From assembly GCF_024764835.1 (NCBI RefSeq), contig NZ_JALIGE010000069.1:62001-126000 (forward strand): DNA of 64,000 nucleotides, read 5' to 3'. A program made the translations under genes and the position numbers. This DNA is from Scandinavium hiltneri (lineage in GTDB: Bacteria; Pseudomonadota; Gammaproteobacteria; Enterobacterales; Enterobacteriaceae). The notes under the pieces are model-generated. The model made no database searches. It saw nothing but the letters and a program-made list of their open reading frames with translations, and was not told where the DNA came from. Shown here in pieces: positions 51,742 through 60,488 of this stretch (within the stretch, counting starts at the first letter, position 1; each line of letters opens with the position of its first letter).

Positions 51742-53310
51742 TCAGGCGACGTTATCGCAGGCAGGCAAAGATTGGCGGAGGTGCTGTAATAAATCAGGTA
51801 TTTCCTCCACAGAACTCACCGCACCGTAAATATAAAAATCGGGACGAATAAGCACGGCCTTGACCTGATTCTCCCGCATAAAGGCGAGGAATTTACCTGA
51901 AACATCCGTATAGCTGTCCGGATGCTCGGTCGCTGAAATAACAACCAGTTCACCGCCAGCCTGCTGCATTATCGTTTCGGTCATGTCGCGTAATGACGGA
52001 AAGACAACATCGTCAGATACGATCAAATGAAAACCTCGGCCAAACCATTCATCAAAGCGCTGCGTATTGCCTCGTCGGCGTACAGGTCCATGAATAAACA
52101 ACTGTCCTGCCAGGCCTTTTTCATCAGGATAAATCAGGCCGTCCGTAATCCCCGGGAATGGCGGAACGGGTGGCACTTTCCCCTGAAAATACGCGTCATC
52201 ACGCGCCTGAGCCTGTTGGTTATCGGCGACACAAACAACCCGCCCCATCGCCATTGAGGCTTCAATCACCGCCTGGATCTGTGGTTTGCGCTCTTTGGTA
52301 TAATCCTCCAGCAGGGTTGCATCGGATACACCGCGTAAAATCCGCTCCAGGCGCCAGCTCAGGTTCCACACATCCCGTAATCCGGAACACATCCCCTGCC
52401 CCATGAACGGTGGCATAAGATGGGCGGCATCCCCGGCCAGCAGGACACGTCCCTGATGCCAGTTTTCGGCGATACGAGAACGGAACTGATACACCGCATG
52501 GCGAACCAGCGTCACGGTGTCTTCCGTCACCCACGGTTTCAGCAACTGCCAGACCTTCTCTGTGGACTGCAAATCGCTAAGGCTTTCGTGCGGCAGACGC
52601 ATAAACTCCCAACGGCGGTACCCCGGCCCCCCCGGCACCAGCGTGGTTGGGCGGTCAGGATTACACCACTGCGCTGCCTCGGGAACCTCAAGCCTGACCC
52701 CTTCATGCGGCTTAACATCCACCACCAGCCAGTCTTCCGCAAAACCTAAATCCTGCCATTCGATGCCACACGCATTTCTCACCGTACTGTTGGCGCCATC
52801 CGCACCGATGACGAAGCGGGCCTTTATCTGACGCGTCGGTGCCTGCAGGTTATCGTGTTCCGCGGTAGGCGACAGTAGCAACTCGCAATTGTTGGGATGT
52901 TGCTGTAGCGCTCTGAGTTCCCAGCCCTGATGCACGTGCACATTCGGCAGCAATTTGACGTGCTTATCAAATATGGCTTCCAGCTCTGGCTGATTAAAGA
53001 AGTAACCAAAAGGACCATCACTTATCGATTCGCAAGCCCAGTCCACTTCTACCAGCATTTTCCATTGTGCGTTAAACCACTGATACAGCGAAGAAGGATG
53101 CGAAATCGCCGCCACTTCCTCCTCCAGATCCAGTAAACGCAGCATACGGCGAATCTCATGATCGTGAAAAACAGCCCGGGGTAACGGATAAAGAGACTCC
53201 CAGCGTTCATAGACGGCAATGTTGTAACCCTGCCGCCCCATGACTAACGCCAGCAGTTGTCCTACCGGGCCATAACCGACAATGGCAATATCATACGTAT
53301 CGTTATTCAT
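51742..53310 (-). CDS. FAD-dependent aromatic hydroxylase (MhpA-like)
   Basis: A 522-residue class A flavoprotein hydroxylase. FAD motif IAIVGYGPVGQLLALVMGRQ, the DG-type motif VIGADGANSTVRNACG and the second FAD motif RVLLAGDAAHLMPPFMGQGM are all present, with a thioredoxin-like C-terminal domain. Closest in layout to MhpA, the 3-(3-hydroxyphenyl)propionate hydroxylase. The start at 53310 is chosen because it precedes the Rossmann motif as in relatives. Encoded after the extradiol dioxygenase in one operon, so it should make the catechol that the dioxygenase opens. Confidence 0.9.
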   Translation of the reverse strand: MNNDTYDIAIVGYGPVGQLLALVMGRQGYNIAVYERWESLYPLPRAVFHDHEIRRMLRLLDLEEEVAAISHPSSLYQWFNAQWKMLVEVDWACESISDGPFGYFFNQPELEAIFDKHVKLLPNVHVHQGWELRALQQHPNNCELLLSPTAEHDNLQAPTRQIKARFVIGADGANSTVRNACGIEWQDLGFAEDWLVVDVKPHEGVRLEVPEAAQWCNPDRPTTLVPGGPGYRRWEFMRLPHESLSDLQSTEKVWQLLKPWVTEDTVTLVRHAVYQFRSRIAENWHQGRVLLAGDAAHLMPPFMGQGMCSGLRDVWNLSWRLERILRGVSDATLLEDYTKERKPQIQAVIEASMAMGRVVCVADNQQAQARDDAYFQGKVPPVPPFPGITDGLIYPDEKGLAGQLFIHGPVRRRGNTQRFDEWFGRGFHLIVSDDVVFPSLRDMTETIMQQAGGELVVISATEHPDSYTDVSGKFLAFMRENQVKAVLIRPDFYIYGAVSSVEEIPDLLQHLRQSLPACDNVA

Positions 53311-53330
53311 AACTTTCTGCCTGTGCTCTT

Positions 53331-54260
53331 TTATGAGGAAACCGGGCATTTATACCCGTCAATTTCAGTGTTATGGATAAAATAAGCGGGAACGTCAGGG
53401 CCCCATAAATAGAGCGAATTTTCCGGCAGAAAATCACCGGTCGGCCAGTTTATATTAGCGCTAATAAAATCGATATCGGCGGAATATTCACAGAAAGAGC
53501 CCCAGGGATCGCGGACATAATGGAAATAATTCGAGCCGAGACAATGCCTGCCAGTTCCCCAGCCATCTTTAAATCCGGCGGCGGCCATTTGTGTTGCACC
53601 GTTGCCCACCTCATCAATGGAGTCCACTTCCCAGGCGGCATGATGAAATCCTTTGCCGCTGCTTTTGGCAAAGGCCACCAGATGGTGATCGCAGCCGTGC
53701 CGGGCATGCATAAAGGCAATAATATCCTGAGAAAAATCAGACAAATTAAGCCCTAGCGTCTGTTGATAGAACGCAATAGCGCGCGGCACGTCAGCCGTGA
53801 ATAATAAAAGATGAGAGAGTCGATGCGGCTCAACCTTGTCGACTGCATCACGGGTTACCGTCCCTCGCTTGTCAGCCACGGATACCCGGGTGGGCGGAAT
53901 ACGTTTGCTATCCGGGATGGTCTTTTCACCTGGTTTTATGTTCAGACGGTTCCCTTCCGGATCGCTAAACCAGAAGCCTTCATGGGGAACAATTTCTGGC
54001 TGGATACCGCAGGCTCGTACCTGCTGTAAAAGAAATTCATAATCCTGCGGATAGCAATTAAAGCTGATATAAGCCAGGCTCTTGCGCTCAGCAGGATATA
54101 TTTTGGCCCAGAGATGACCATCCCCTGCGGTTAATGTCAGCTCCGTTTCTTTATTTTCTGTTATCAGGCCAAAGCTACGATAAAAATATTCGGCTTCAGC
54201 CAGCGAAGGTACAAAAAGGGAAAAGTGGTCGATTGAATGAACACCGCGCGTTTGGGTCAT
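53331..54260 (-). CDS. Extradiol ring-cleavage dioxygenase (VOC superfamily)
   Basis: A 309-residue two-domain type I extradiol dioxygenase. The C-terminal domain has the iron ligands His150 (RLSHLLLF), His207 (GFHHAAWEV) and Glu258 (SFCEYSAD), plus conserved His247. The N-terminal domain (SIDHFSLFVPSLAEAEYFYR) is the non-catalytic copy. GGGAGG Shine-Dalgarno. It should open the ring of a catechol next to its hydroxyls using Fe(II) and O2. Middle gene of the fah-dioxygenase-hydroxylase operon. Confidence 0.9.
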   Translation of the reverse strand: MTQTRGVHSIDHFSLFVPSLAEAEYFYRSFGLITENKETELTLTAGDGHLWAKIYPAERKSLAYISFNCYPQDYEFLLQQVRACGIQPEIVPHEGFWFSDPEGNRLNIKPGEKTIPDSKRIPPTRVSVADKRGTVTRDAVDKVEPHRLSHLLLFTADVPRAIAFYQQTLGLNLSDFSQDIIAFMHARHGCDHHLVAFAKSSGKGFHHAAWEVDSIDEVGNGATQMAAAGFKDGWGTGRHCLGSNYFHYVRDPWGSFCEYSADIDFISANINWPTGDFLPENSLYLWGPDVPAYFIHNTEIDGYKCPVSS

Positions 54261-54300
54261 ACGTCCTCCCGGGAGTTGTAGGGCACATCGGTTTTGTCAT

Positions 54301-55134
54301 TTATTTTTCTAAGGCCACCGGGTTGCGCAATGTACCAATTTGCTCGACGCTCACTTCCACAATATCTCCCTCTTTGAGATAGCTTTTTGGATTCATACCA
54401 AAACCAACACCAGCCGGGGTTCCGGTCACGATAACATCACCGGCTTCCAGGGTGATGGCTTCGCTTAAGGTTGAAATCAGGGTGGCCACATCGAACAGCA
54501 TGTCGTCAGTGCTGGCCGACTGCACGACGTTACCATTAACCCTTGTCTCAAGACGTAAGCCTTTAGCGCCACGCGGCAGCTCATCTGCGGTCACCAGCTC
54601 AGGTCCAAATGCCCCGGTGGCGTCAAAGTTTTTGCCCACCGTCCACTGCGGCGTGATGAACTGATATTCACGAACCGAAGCATCATTAAATAAGGCATAA
54701 CCGGCGACGCAATCGAGCGCCTCTTCCGCTGTGATATAGCGGCCGCCGCTTTTGAGGATCACCGCCAGTTCGCCTTCATAATCCAGTGAATCAGACAGCT
54801 TTGGCAGAATGATCGGCTGATTGTGGGCCAGCAGGCTGCTGTTGAAACGTGGGAAAACCGTCGGGTAAGTCGGCTGCGCATAGGGTGATTCACTGGTATG
54901 GTCGGCATAATTCAGGCCAACGCAGATAATCTTACCTGGACGGGTCAGAACAGGAAGATAACTGTTCTCGTCCGGATTGACGGTTTCGCCGTGCCCTTCT
55001 GCACCATAACGGACTAAGTCGACACCACGACTCAGCAATGAATCCAGTGATTCTTCCCCGAGGATTTTTGTCCCTTCCGCGGTTTGCACGCCCAGCACGC
55101 TTTTCTGTTGATGAGTAAAGTAAACGTAACGCAT
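54301..55134 (-). CDS. Fumarylacetoacetate hydrolase-family protein
   Basis: A 277-residue FAH-family enzyme. Metal ligands Glu120 and Glu122 (LDYEGELAVIL) and Asp151 (NDASVREYQ) are visible, with CVGLNYADH, WTVGKNFDATGAFGPELVTA and VIVTGTPAGVGFGM. The family splits acylpyruvates and fumarylacetoacetate or hydrates/decarboxylates hydroxymuconates. First gene of the operon with the dioxygenase and the hydroxylase, divergent from the GntR gene. It likely acts on the ring-cleavage product. Confidence 0.9.
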   Translation of the reverse strand: MRYVYFTHQQKSVLGVQTAEGTKILGEESLDSLLSRGVDLVRYGAEGHGETVNPDENSYLPVLTRPGKIICVGLNYADHTSESPYAQPTYPTVFPRFNSSLLAHNQPIILPKLSDSLDYEGELAVILKSGGRYITAEEALDCVAGYALFNDASVREYQFITPQWTVGKNFDATGAFGPELVTADELPRGAKGLRLETRVNGNVVQSASTDDMLFDVATLISTLSEAITLEAGDVIVTGTPAGVGFGMNPKSYLKEGDIVEVSVEQIGTLRNPVALEK

Positions 55135-55189
55135 AGTGGATTTCCTGTAGTGAAATGAGATGGCATGCAGTCAGGCTAATCCCGTTAAA

Positions 55190-55251
55190 ATATACGATCA
55201 ACATAAAATATATATTTTTAGACTTTAAATTCTATTGTGTGATCTGTATAT
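55190..55251. promoter_or_regulatory. AT-rich divergent control region with inverted ATATAC motifs
   Basis: ATATACGATCAACA on one strand and ATATACAGATCACA on the other (55238-55251) face each other between the FAH gene and the GntR gene. They are candidate GntR half-sites; the match is gapped. Confidence 0.4.
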
Positions 55252-55300
55252 AATTTTAGTCATGCCGATTCGGTACCTGTACACATAATGGGTCAATGAG

Positions 55301-55966
55301 ATGAATGAAAAGCGCACCATGGCATCACAGCTCGAAGAGCAGGTCCGCCGGGACATTATTAATGGCAATCTGAAGCCGGGTAGCAAAATGCGTCTGAAAG
55401 AACTGTCCGCCCATTATGACGCTGGCGTGATCCCGCTGCGCGAAGCGCTGTCTCGTCTGGCGATGACCGGTTTCGTTGCTGCGGTTGATCAGAAAGGTTT
55501 TAGCGTACAGCGTGTCTCGGCACCTGAACTCCAGGACATCACGCTGACGCGGCTGCATATCGAATGCAAGGCGCTGGAACGCTCTATCACCAACGCAGAT
55601 ATTGACTGGGAAAGCCGCATTATCGCCGCACACCACCGGATGGAGCGCTATGAAATGCGCAACCCGGATACCCGGCAACTCAACCCGGTGTGGGAAGAGG
55701 CGCATGAAGCCTTTCACGCCGCCCTTCTGTCGAACTGCAATTCGCCCTGGCTATTGAAATTTGTGTCGACATTATGTGACCAGACACTGCGCTATCGCGC
55801 ACTGGCGGTAACGTCGCCGACGAGCCAGGCCAGAGATGTCTCTCTTGAGCATCGCCAGCTGCTTGACGCTACGCTGGCACGAGATGTCGCGCAGGCCACC
55901 GCCTGCCTCACTGAGCACTACCTCAGAACCATGGACATCGTTTTGCAAAACGACACGCTGGAATAA
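55301..55966 (+). CDS. GntR-family (FCD) regulator of the catabolic island
   Basis: A 221-residue regulator. The winged helix (LEEQVRRDIINGNLKPGSKM, RLKELSAHYDAGVIPLREAL) is at the N-terminus and an all-helical FCD domain follows, with the metal/ligand histidines in the region around HHRMERYEM, HEAFHAALL and EHRQLL. Divergent from the FAH-dioxygenase-hydroxylase operon with an AT-rich region between, so it most likely represses that operon until the aromatic compound or a metabolite binds. Confidence 0.88.
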   Translation: MNEKRTMASQLEEQVRRDIINGNLKPGSKMRLKELSAHYDAGVIPLREALSRLAMTGFVAAVDQKGFSVQRVSAPELQDITLTRLHIECKALERSITNADIDWESRIIAAHHRMERYEMRNPDTRQLNPVWEEAHEAFHAALLSNCNSPWLLKFVSTLCDQTLRYRALAVTSPTSQARDVSLEHRQLLDATLARDVAQATACLTEHYLRTMDIVLQNDTLE

Positions 55967-55967
55967 A

Positions 55968-56861
55968 TCACTGCCACGGGGATGAACACTCGCGGATGAC
56001 CCCTGCCAACGTTTGCACCGTCATCGACAGGTTTTCACCGCTGTGGGTGATAATGCCCACCATTTGCTCAACAACCGGCTCATGCAAAGGACGGCACACC
56101 GCACCCAGCTCCTCCATCTGCCTGATACATAACGCCGGAACCGCACTGTAACCGAGACCGTTTGCCACCATACGCCCGATGGTGGCCAGTTGATGGCTTT
56201 CGGCTGTCACATCCGGCTTAAGCCCGTGTTCCTCCAGTTTTTTCTCCAGCAATCGTCGCATTGCAGACGGCCGCTGCAGGGTGATGAAATCGTTCTGTAG
56301 CAACTGTGGCCACGTGATCCGCTGTGCTTTTGTTAACACGGAATCCGGCGGTAGCACCGCCACAAATTTATCGCTGCCCAGCGGTTCAAACATCAGCCCT
56401 TCTGATTTTTCGGGTTCAAACCCGATCCCCAACTCAACCCGTCGCGCCCGAACCATCTCAATAACCTGTTCATTAATCACGTCATGCACGGTGATATGGA
56501 TTGCCGGAAAGCGATCCCGAAACGTTTTCAGTAACACCGGGAGTTGATTGGATGCAAAAGCAGGCATAGCCGCGATGGCAACAGCGCCCCGTTGCAGGGT
56601 AAACCGCTGACGAAGCCGCTCCTCGGTATTTGACCAGTCGGCCAGCAGTTGCCGCGCCAACGGCAACAGGATCTCCCCTTCCGGCGTCAGGCTGACGTTT
56701 CGGGTGGTCCGTATCAGCAGGGGACCGCCAAGCCGGGACTCCATCTCTTTAATTGCCAGGCTCAGGGCTGGCTGCGTCATATGTAACTGCTCGCTGGCCT
56801 GCAAAAAATTCAGGCTCTGGGCAACGGCGACAAAGGCGCTGAGCTGTCTGACGGTGAACAT
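55968..56861 (-). CDS. LysR-type regulator
   Basis: A 297-residue LysR regulator. HTH at about 3-60 (VRQLSAFVAVAQSLNFLQAS, MTQPALSLAIKEMESRLGGP), effector domain after 90. Its stop is 1 base beyond the GntR stop (convergent). Divergent from the CoA-transferase/thiolase operon, so it should control those genes. LysR box sites (T-N11-A) were not resolved. Confidence 0.9.
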   Translation of the reverse strand: MFTVRQLSAFVAVAQSLNFLQASEQLHMTQPALSLAIKEMESRLGGPLLIRTTRNVSLTPEGEILLPLARQLLADWSNTEERLRQRFTLQRGAVAIAAMPAFASNQLPVLLKTFRDRFPAIHITVHDVINEQVIEMVRARRVELGIGFEPEKSEGLMFEPLGSDKFVAVLPPDSVLTKAQRITWPQLLQNDFITLQRPSAMRRLLEKKLEEHGLKPDVTAESHQLATIGRMVANGLGYSAVPALCIRQMEELGAVCRPLHEPVVEQMVGIITHSGENLSMTVQTLAGVIRECSSPWQ

Positions 56862-56968
56862 TTTATTTATAAATAAAACCTATAAAAAGATATGAAAAAT
56901 AAATTTAACAAATAACCGCCAATTAACCCATGATGCAGTTCACAACTCGTTTACATAACAGGTGCGAC

Positions 56969-57667
56969 ATGGCAGGTCTTGATAAACGTATTGCTACCCA
57001 TGAACTGGCGCTGGATGGCCTTTCAGACAGGATGACGGTTCTGGTTGGCGGTTTTGGTCTGTGTGGGATCCCGGAGAATTTACTCCAGGCCCTGCTAAGA
57101 CGGGGTTCCCGTGATTTAACCGTGGTTTCCAATAACTGCGGCGTGGATGGTTTTGGCCTCGGTTTACTACTGGAAAGCCGCCAGATCCGCAAAATGGTCG
57201 CCTCATATGTGGGTGAAAACGCCCTGTTTGAGCAGCAATTACTCAGCGGTGAGCTTGATGTCGAACTGACCCCTCAGGGGACGCTTGCAGAAAAAATTCG
57301 TGCCGGCGGAGCCGGGATCCCTGCTTTTTACACCGCAACAGGTTTTGGAACCCCTGTGGCTGAAGGCAAAGAGACACGTCAGTTTGGCGATCGCCACTAT
57401 GTGATGGAAGAGGCCATTACCGCTGATTTTGCCTTGATTAAAGGCTGGAAGGCGGACTGGTACGGCAATGTTATTTATCGCCACACCGCGCAAAATTTTA
57501 ATCCGGTGATGGCGACTGCTGCACGGGTGACCGTCGTTGAAGTCGAGGAAATTGTCGCGCCCGGTGAGCTTGATCCCGCACAGATCCACACCCCCGGTAT
57601 CTATGTTGACAGGCTGGTTCTGGGCTCGTTCGAGAAGCGTATTGAGCAACGAACCTTGCGCGCATGA
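56969..57667 (+). CDS. scoA: Succinyl-CoA:3-ketoacid CoA-transferase subunit A
   Basis: A 232-residue type I CoA-transferase alpha subunit. GGFGLCGIPENLLQALLRRG, SNNCGVDGFGLGLLL and GAGIPAFYTATGFGTPVAEG match the SCOT/AtoD group rather than PcaI. Start at 56969 has an AGGTG Shine-Dalgarno; an upstream ATG at 56930 does not. With ScoB it moves CoA from succinyl-CoA to a 3-oxo acid such as acetoacetate. First gene of scoA-scoB-thiolase. Confidence 0.92.
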   Translation: MAGLDKRIATHELALDGLSDRMTVLVGGFGLCGIPENLLQALLRRGSRDLTVVSNNCGVDGFGLGLLLESRQIRKMVASYVGENALFEQQLLSGELDVELTPQGTLAEKIRAGGAGIPAFYTATGFGTPVAEGKETRQFGDRHYVMEEAITADFALIKGWKADWYGNVIYRHTAQNFNPVMATAARVTVVEVEEIVAPGELDPAQIHTPGIYVDRLVLGSFEKRIEQRTLRA

Positions 57668-57691
57668 GACCTCATGTAACGGAGAGAAAAT

Positions 57692-58357
57692 ATGGCACTG
57701 ACTCGTGAGCAAATGGCGCAGCGTGTGGCGCAGGAATTAAGTGACGGTTTCTACGTCAATCTGGGCATTGGCCTCCCGACCCTGGTCGCCAATGCTATTC
57801 CACCAGGGGTGGATGTGTTACTCCAGTCCGAGAACGGTATGCTGGGGATTGGCCCTTTCCCCACCGTGGATGAGGTTGATGCCGATTTGATTAATGCCGG
57901 CAAGCAGACGGTTACCGCCAGAGCGGGCGCATCCTTTTTCAATTCTGCCGACTCCTTTGCCATGATCCGCGGAGGTCATGTCGATCTCACGGTACTGGGC
58001 GCGTTTGAAGTCGATGTGGAAGGCAACATCGCCTCATGGACGGTTCCAGGCAAGCTGATGAAAGGCATGGGCGGAGCGATGGATCTGGTGGCCGGTGCGG
58101 AAAATATTATCGTGATGATGACCCATACCGATAAGGCCGGAAATGCCAAACTGCTGCGCCGCTGCACGCTCCCGCTGACCGGTACCCGCTGCATTCGCCA
58201 TGTGCTGACCGACCTGGCCTGGCTGGAAGTGCAGGACGGAAGCTTTTTACTGAAGGAGCGTGCCCCCGGCGTCAGCGTCGAGGAGATCCTCAGCAAAACC
58301 GAAGGCCATGTCATCGTGCCAGAGTATGTTCCTGAAATTCGTTGTTCAGAGGTATGA
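57692..58357 (+). CDS. scoB: Succinyl-CoA:3-ketoacid CoA-transferase subunit B
   Basis: A 221-residue beta subunit. The catalytic Glu47 lies in SENGMLGIGPFP. NLGIGLPTLVANAIP and GGHVDLTVLGAFEVDVEGNI are typical of the family. It follows scoA after 24 bases and precedes the thiolase start by 2 bases. The pair activates the 3-oxo acid released by the ring-cleavage steps (inference). Confidence 0.93.
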   Translation: MALTREQMAQRVAQELSDGFYVNLGIGLPTLVANAIPPGVDVLLQSENGMLGIGPFPTVDEVDADLINAGKQTVTARAGASFFNSADSFAMIRGGHVDLTVLGAFEVDVEGNIASWTVPGKLMKGMGGAMDLVAGAENIIVMMTHTDKAGNAKLLRRCTLPLTGTRCIRHVLTDLAWLEVQDGSFLLKERAPGVSVEEILSKTEGHVIVPEYVPEIRCSEV

Positions 58358-58359
58358 AT

Positions 58360-59550
58360 ATGCATGACGTTGTCATTGTCGGTGCGCTGCGTACCCCGAC
58401 AGGACGGTTTCAGGGGGCATTTTCCACCCTTCCGGCGACCGAACTGGGCAGTGAGATTGTGAAGCGCTTGATAGCCGATGCGGGCATTGTTCCGGCGGCT
58501 ATTGACGAAATCATTCTGGGCCAGGTACTGACCGCCGGATGCGGGCAAAACCCCGCCCGCCAGACCGCCCTGAAAAGTGGATTACCCTACGATATTTCGG
58601 CAACCACCATTAATAAAGTGTGCGGTTCAGGTCTGGAAGCCATTCACCTTGCGGTGCAGGCATTACAGTGTGGTAGCGCGAGAATCGCTATCGCGGGTGG
58701 GCAGGAAAATATGAGCCTCGCCCCCTACATCCTGTCACAAAGCCGGACGGGCATGCGAATAGGTCACGGTGAAGTGACGGACAGTCTGATCCATGATGGC
58801 CTGTGGGATGCGTTTAATGACTATCACATGGGGCAGACGGCTGAAAATATTGCCCGTCAATATCAAATCAGCCGCCAGGAGCAAGATGCCTTCGCGCTTC
58901 TCTCCCAGCAAAAGGCCGCCGACGCAATCAAATCAGGCCGGTTTAAAGCGGAAATAGTCCCCATCACCGTTCGTGAAAAAACGGGTCCCCGCCAGGTGAT
59001 GCAGGATGAACAGCCTCGTCCAGGCACTACCCCGGAAAGCCTGGCTGCTCTGCGCCCGGCCTTCAGCGAAGAGGGCAGCGTCACCGCCGGGAATGCCTCG
59101 TCGATGAATGATGGCGCTGCGGCTGTGTTACTGATGCGCGCAGAAACGGCCAGAGAGATGGGAATACCGGCGCTGGCCCGGATTGCGGCGTATGCCTGCG
59201 CCGGTACGGATCCGGCCATCATGGGTATCGCCCCGGCGGAGGCGACACGTCGCTGCCTCGACAAAGCGGGCTGGCAGCTGGCAGAGGTGGACCTGATCGA
59301 AGCCAATGAAGCTTTTGCCGCGCAGGCTCTTGCTGTGGCGCAGGTCCTGGAACTCGATACAGATAAGCTCAACGTTAACGGCGGCGCCATTGCTCTCGGC
59401 CATCCCGTCGGGGCATCTGGCTGTCGCATTCTGGTCACATTAGTGCATGAAATGCTTAAACGCGGGGCAAGTAAAGGTCTGGCAACGCTGTGCATTGGTG
59501 GGGGGATGGGCGTTGCAATGGCTATCGAGCGCGTGACGCCGACTGATTAA
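58360..59550 (+). CDS. Acetyl-CoA acetyltransferase/3-oxoacyl-CoA thiolase
   Basis: A 396-residue thiolase. Nucleophile Cys88 in NKVCGSGLEAIHLAVQ, GGQENMSLAPYI, the His in ALGHPVGASGCRI and the second Cys in CIGGGMGVAMAIE are all present. Several ATGs are close together; 58360 gives the best Shine-Dalgarno spacing (AGAGG, 7 bases). It cleaves acetoacetyl-CoA or 3-oxoadipyl-CoA to acetyl-CoA and the remaining acyl-CoA. Last gene of the operon. Confidence 0.93.
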   Translation: MHDVVIVGALRTPTGRFQGAFSTLPATELGSEIVKRLIADAGIVPAAIDEIILGQVLTAGCGQNPARQTALKSGLPYDISATTINKVCGSGLEAIHLAVQALQCGSARIAIAGGQENMSLAPYILSQSRTGMRIGHGEVTDSLIHDGLWDAFNDYHMGQTAENIARQYQISRQEQDAFALLSQQKAADAIKSGRFKAEIVPITVREKTGPRQVMQDEQPRPGTTPESLAALRPAFSEEGSVTAGNASSMNDGAAAVLLMRAETAREMGIPALARIAAYACAGTDPAIMGIAPAEATRRCLDKAGWQLAEVDLIEANEAFAAQALAVAQVLELDTDKLNVNGGAIALGHPVGASGCRILVTLVHEMLKRGASKGLATLCIGGGMGVAMAIERVTPTD

Positions 59551-59566
59551 GTGAATACCCTTTCTG

Positions 59567-59595
59567 GCGTATTCCGGAACTCTTCCGGAATACGC
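59567..59595. terminator. 13-bp inverted repeat after the thiolase gene
   Basis: GCGTATTCCGGAA pairs with TTCCGGAATACGC across a 3-base loop, between the convergent thiolase and hydrolase genes. No T-run follows on either side. Confidence 0.6.
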
Positions 59596-59606
59596 TCAGG
59601 GGATAA

Positions 59607-60407
59607 TTACTTCTGTGCTTTCACATGTTTCGTCAGAAACGCATTCACTACCGAATTAAACTCCTCCGGGGATTCAAAATAGGCTGAATGCCCTGCATCA
59701 GGGAACGTATACGTTCCGGCTCCCGGCACCAGCGTTGCAGTATGAAAATGGCTCTCAGGAGAGAGAAAATCATCATGGGCGCCACCGGCAATAATGGTTG
59801 GCACCGTGTAATTCTCGAAATCCTGCGGATAGAGTTTGATGCTGTCATCCTGCATAGTACGGGCATCAAAGGGACCATTCAGCAGTTTTATCTGGCTATA
59901 AAGAAAAGCAATATCGGGATGAGCCTTAATGAAGTCACGGTTCCAGCCGATGCCTGAATCGCGACCAGTGCCACCGAACTTACCACTGTTGAAGATATCA
60001 CCGGAGGATCTCAGGATAGCCCAGTTTGTCTCTGAGTAAGCCGGTGTAGGTGAACCGCTAATAAACAAACATGACACACGTTCAGGCGATTGCACGGCCA
60101 GACGCAATCCCGCCCAGGCCCCCAGAGACTGACAAACGAAAGCCGCTTGTGTCAGGCCTTCGGCATCCATAATTACGCGGATATCGTCGGCGAAGAACTG
60201 TGGATGCACCTTCTCTGGCGGACAAGCAGAGTGCTTGAACCCACGTAAATCAACCAGTATCGCCCGATAATTACGGGAGAAGAAAGGAACCTGCTGGAAC
60301 CAGGCCAATGTATTACCGCCACCACCATGGATAAAAAAGACAGGATGCCCTTTTTCTCCGTGAATTTCGTAATAGAGTTTCACACCTTCATTCATTGCAT
60401 AAGGCAT
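59607..60407 (-). CDS. Alpha/beta hydrolase (meta-cleavage product hydrolase type)
   Basis: A 266-residue hydrolase. FFIHGGGGNTLAWFQQVPFF forms the oxyanion region, CQSLGAW the nucleophile elbow (the first Gly of GxSxG is Cys), GAHDDFLSPESH holds the Asp, and FPDAGHSAYFESPEEF the His. Start taken at 60407, where AAGGG is better spaced than for the ATG at 60413. It may hydrolyse a ring-cleavage product or an ester that feeds the pathway. It is followed upstream on the same strand by the symporter gene. Confidence 0.87.
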   Translation of the reverse strand: MPYAMNEGVKLYYEIHGEKGHPVFFIHGGGGNTLAWFQQVPFFSRNYRAILVDLRGFKHSACPPEKVHPQFFADDIRVIMDAEGLTQAAFVCQSLGAWAGLRLAVQSPERVSCLFISGSPTPAYSETNWAILRSSGDIFNSGKFGGTGRDSGIGWNRDFIKAHPDIAFLYSQIKLLNGPFDARTMQDDSIKLYPQDFENYTVPTIIAGGAHDDFLSPESHFHTATLVPGAGTYTFPDAGHSAYFESPEEFNSVVNAFLTKHVKAQK

Positions 60408-60488
60408 ATTCATTTCCCTTTATGGATGGTTTTTACCGGTGGCGTCATTGACCGCACCGGCAATGAAGAAGCAGTAATGCCAAGCGGC

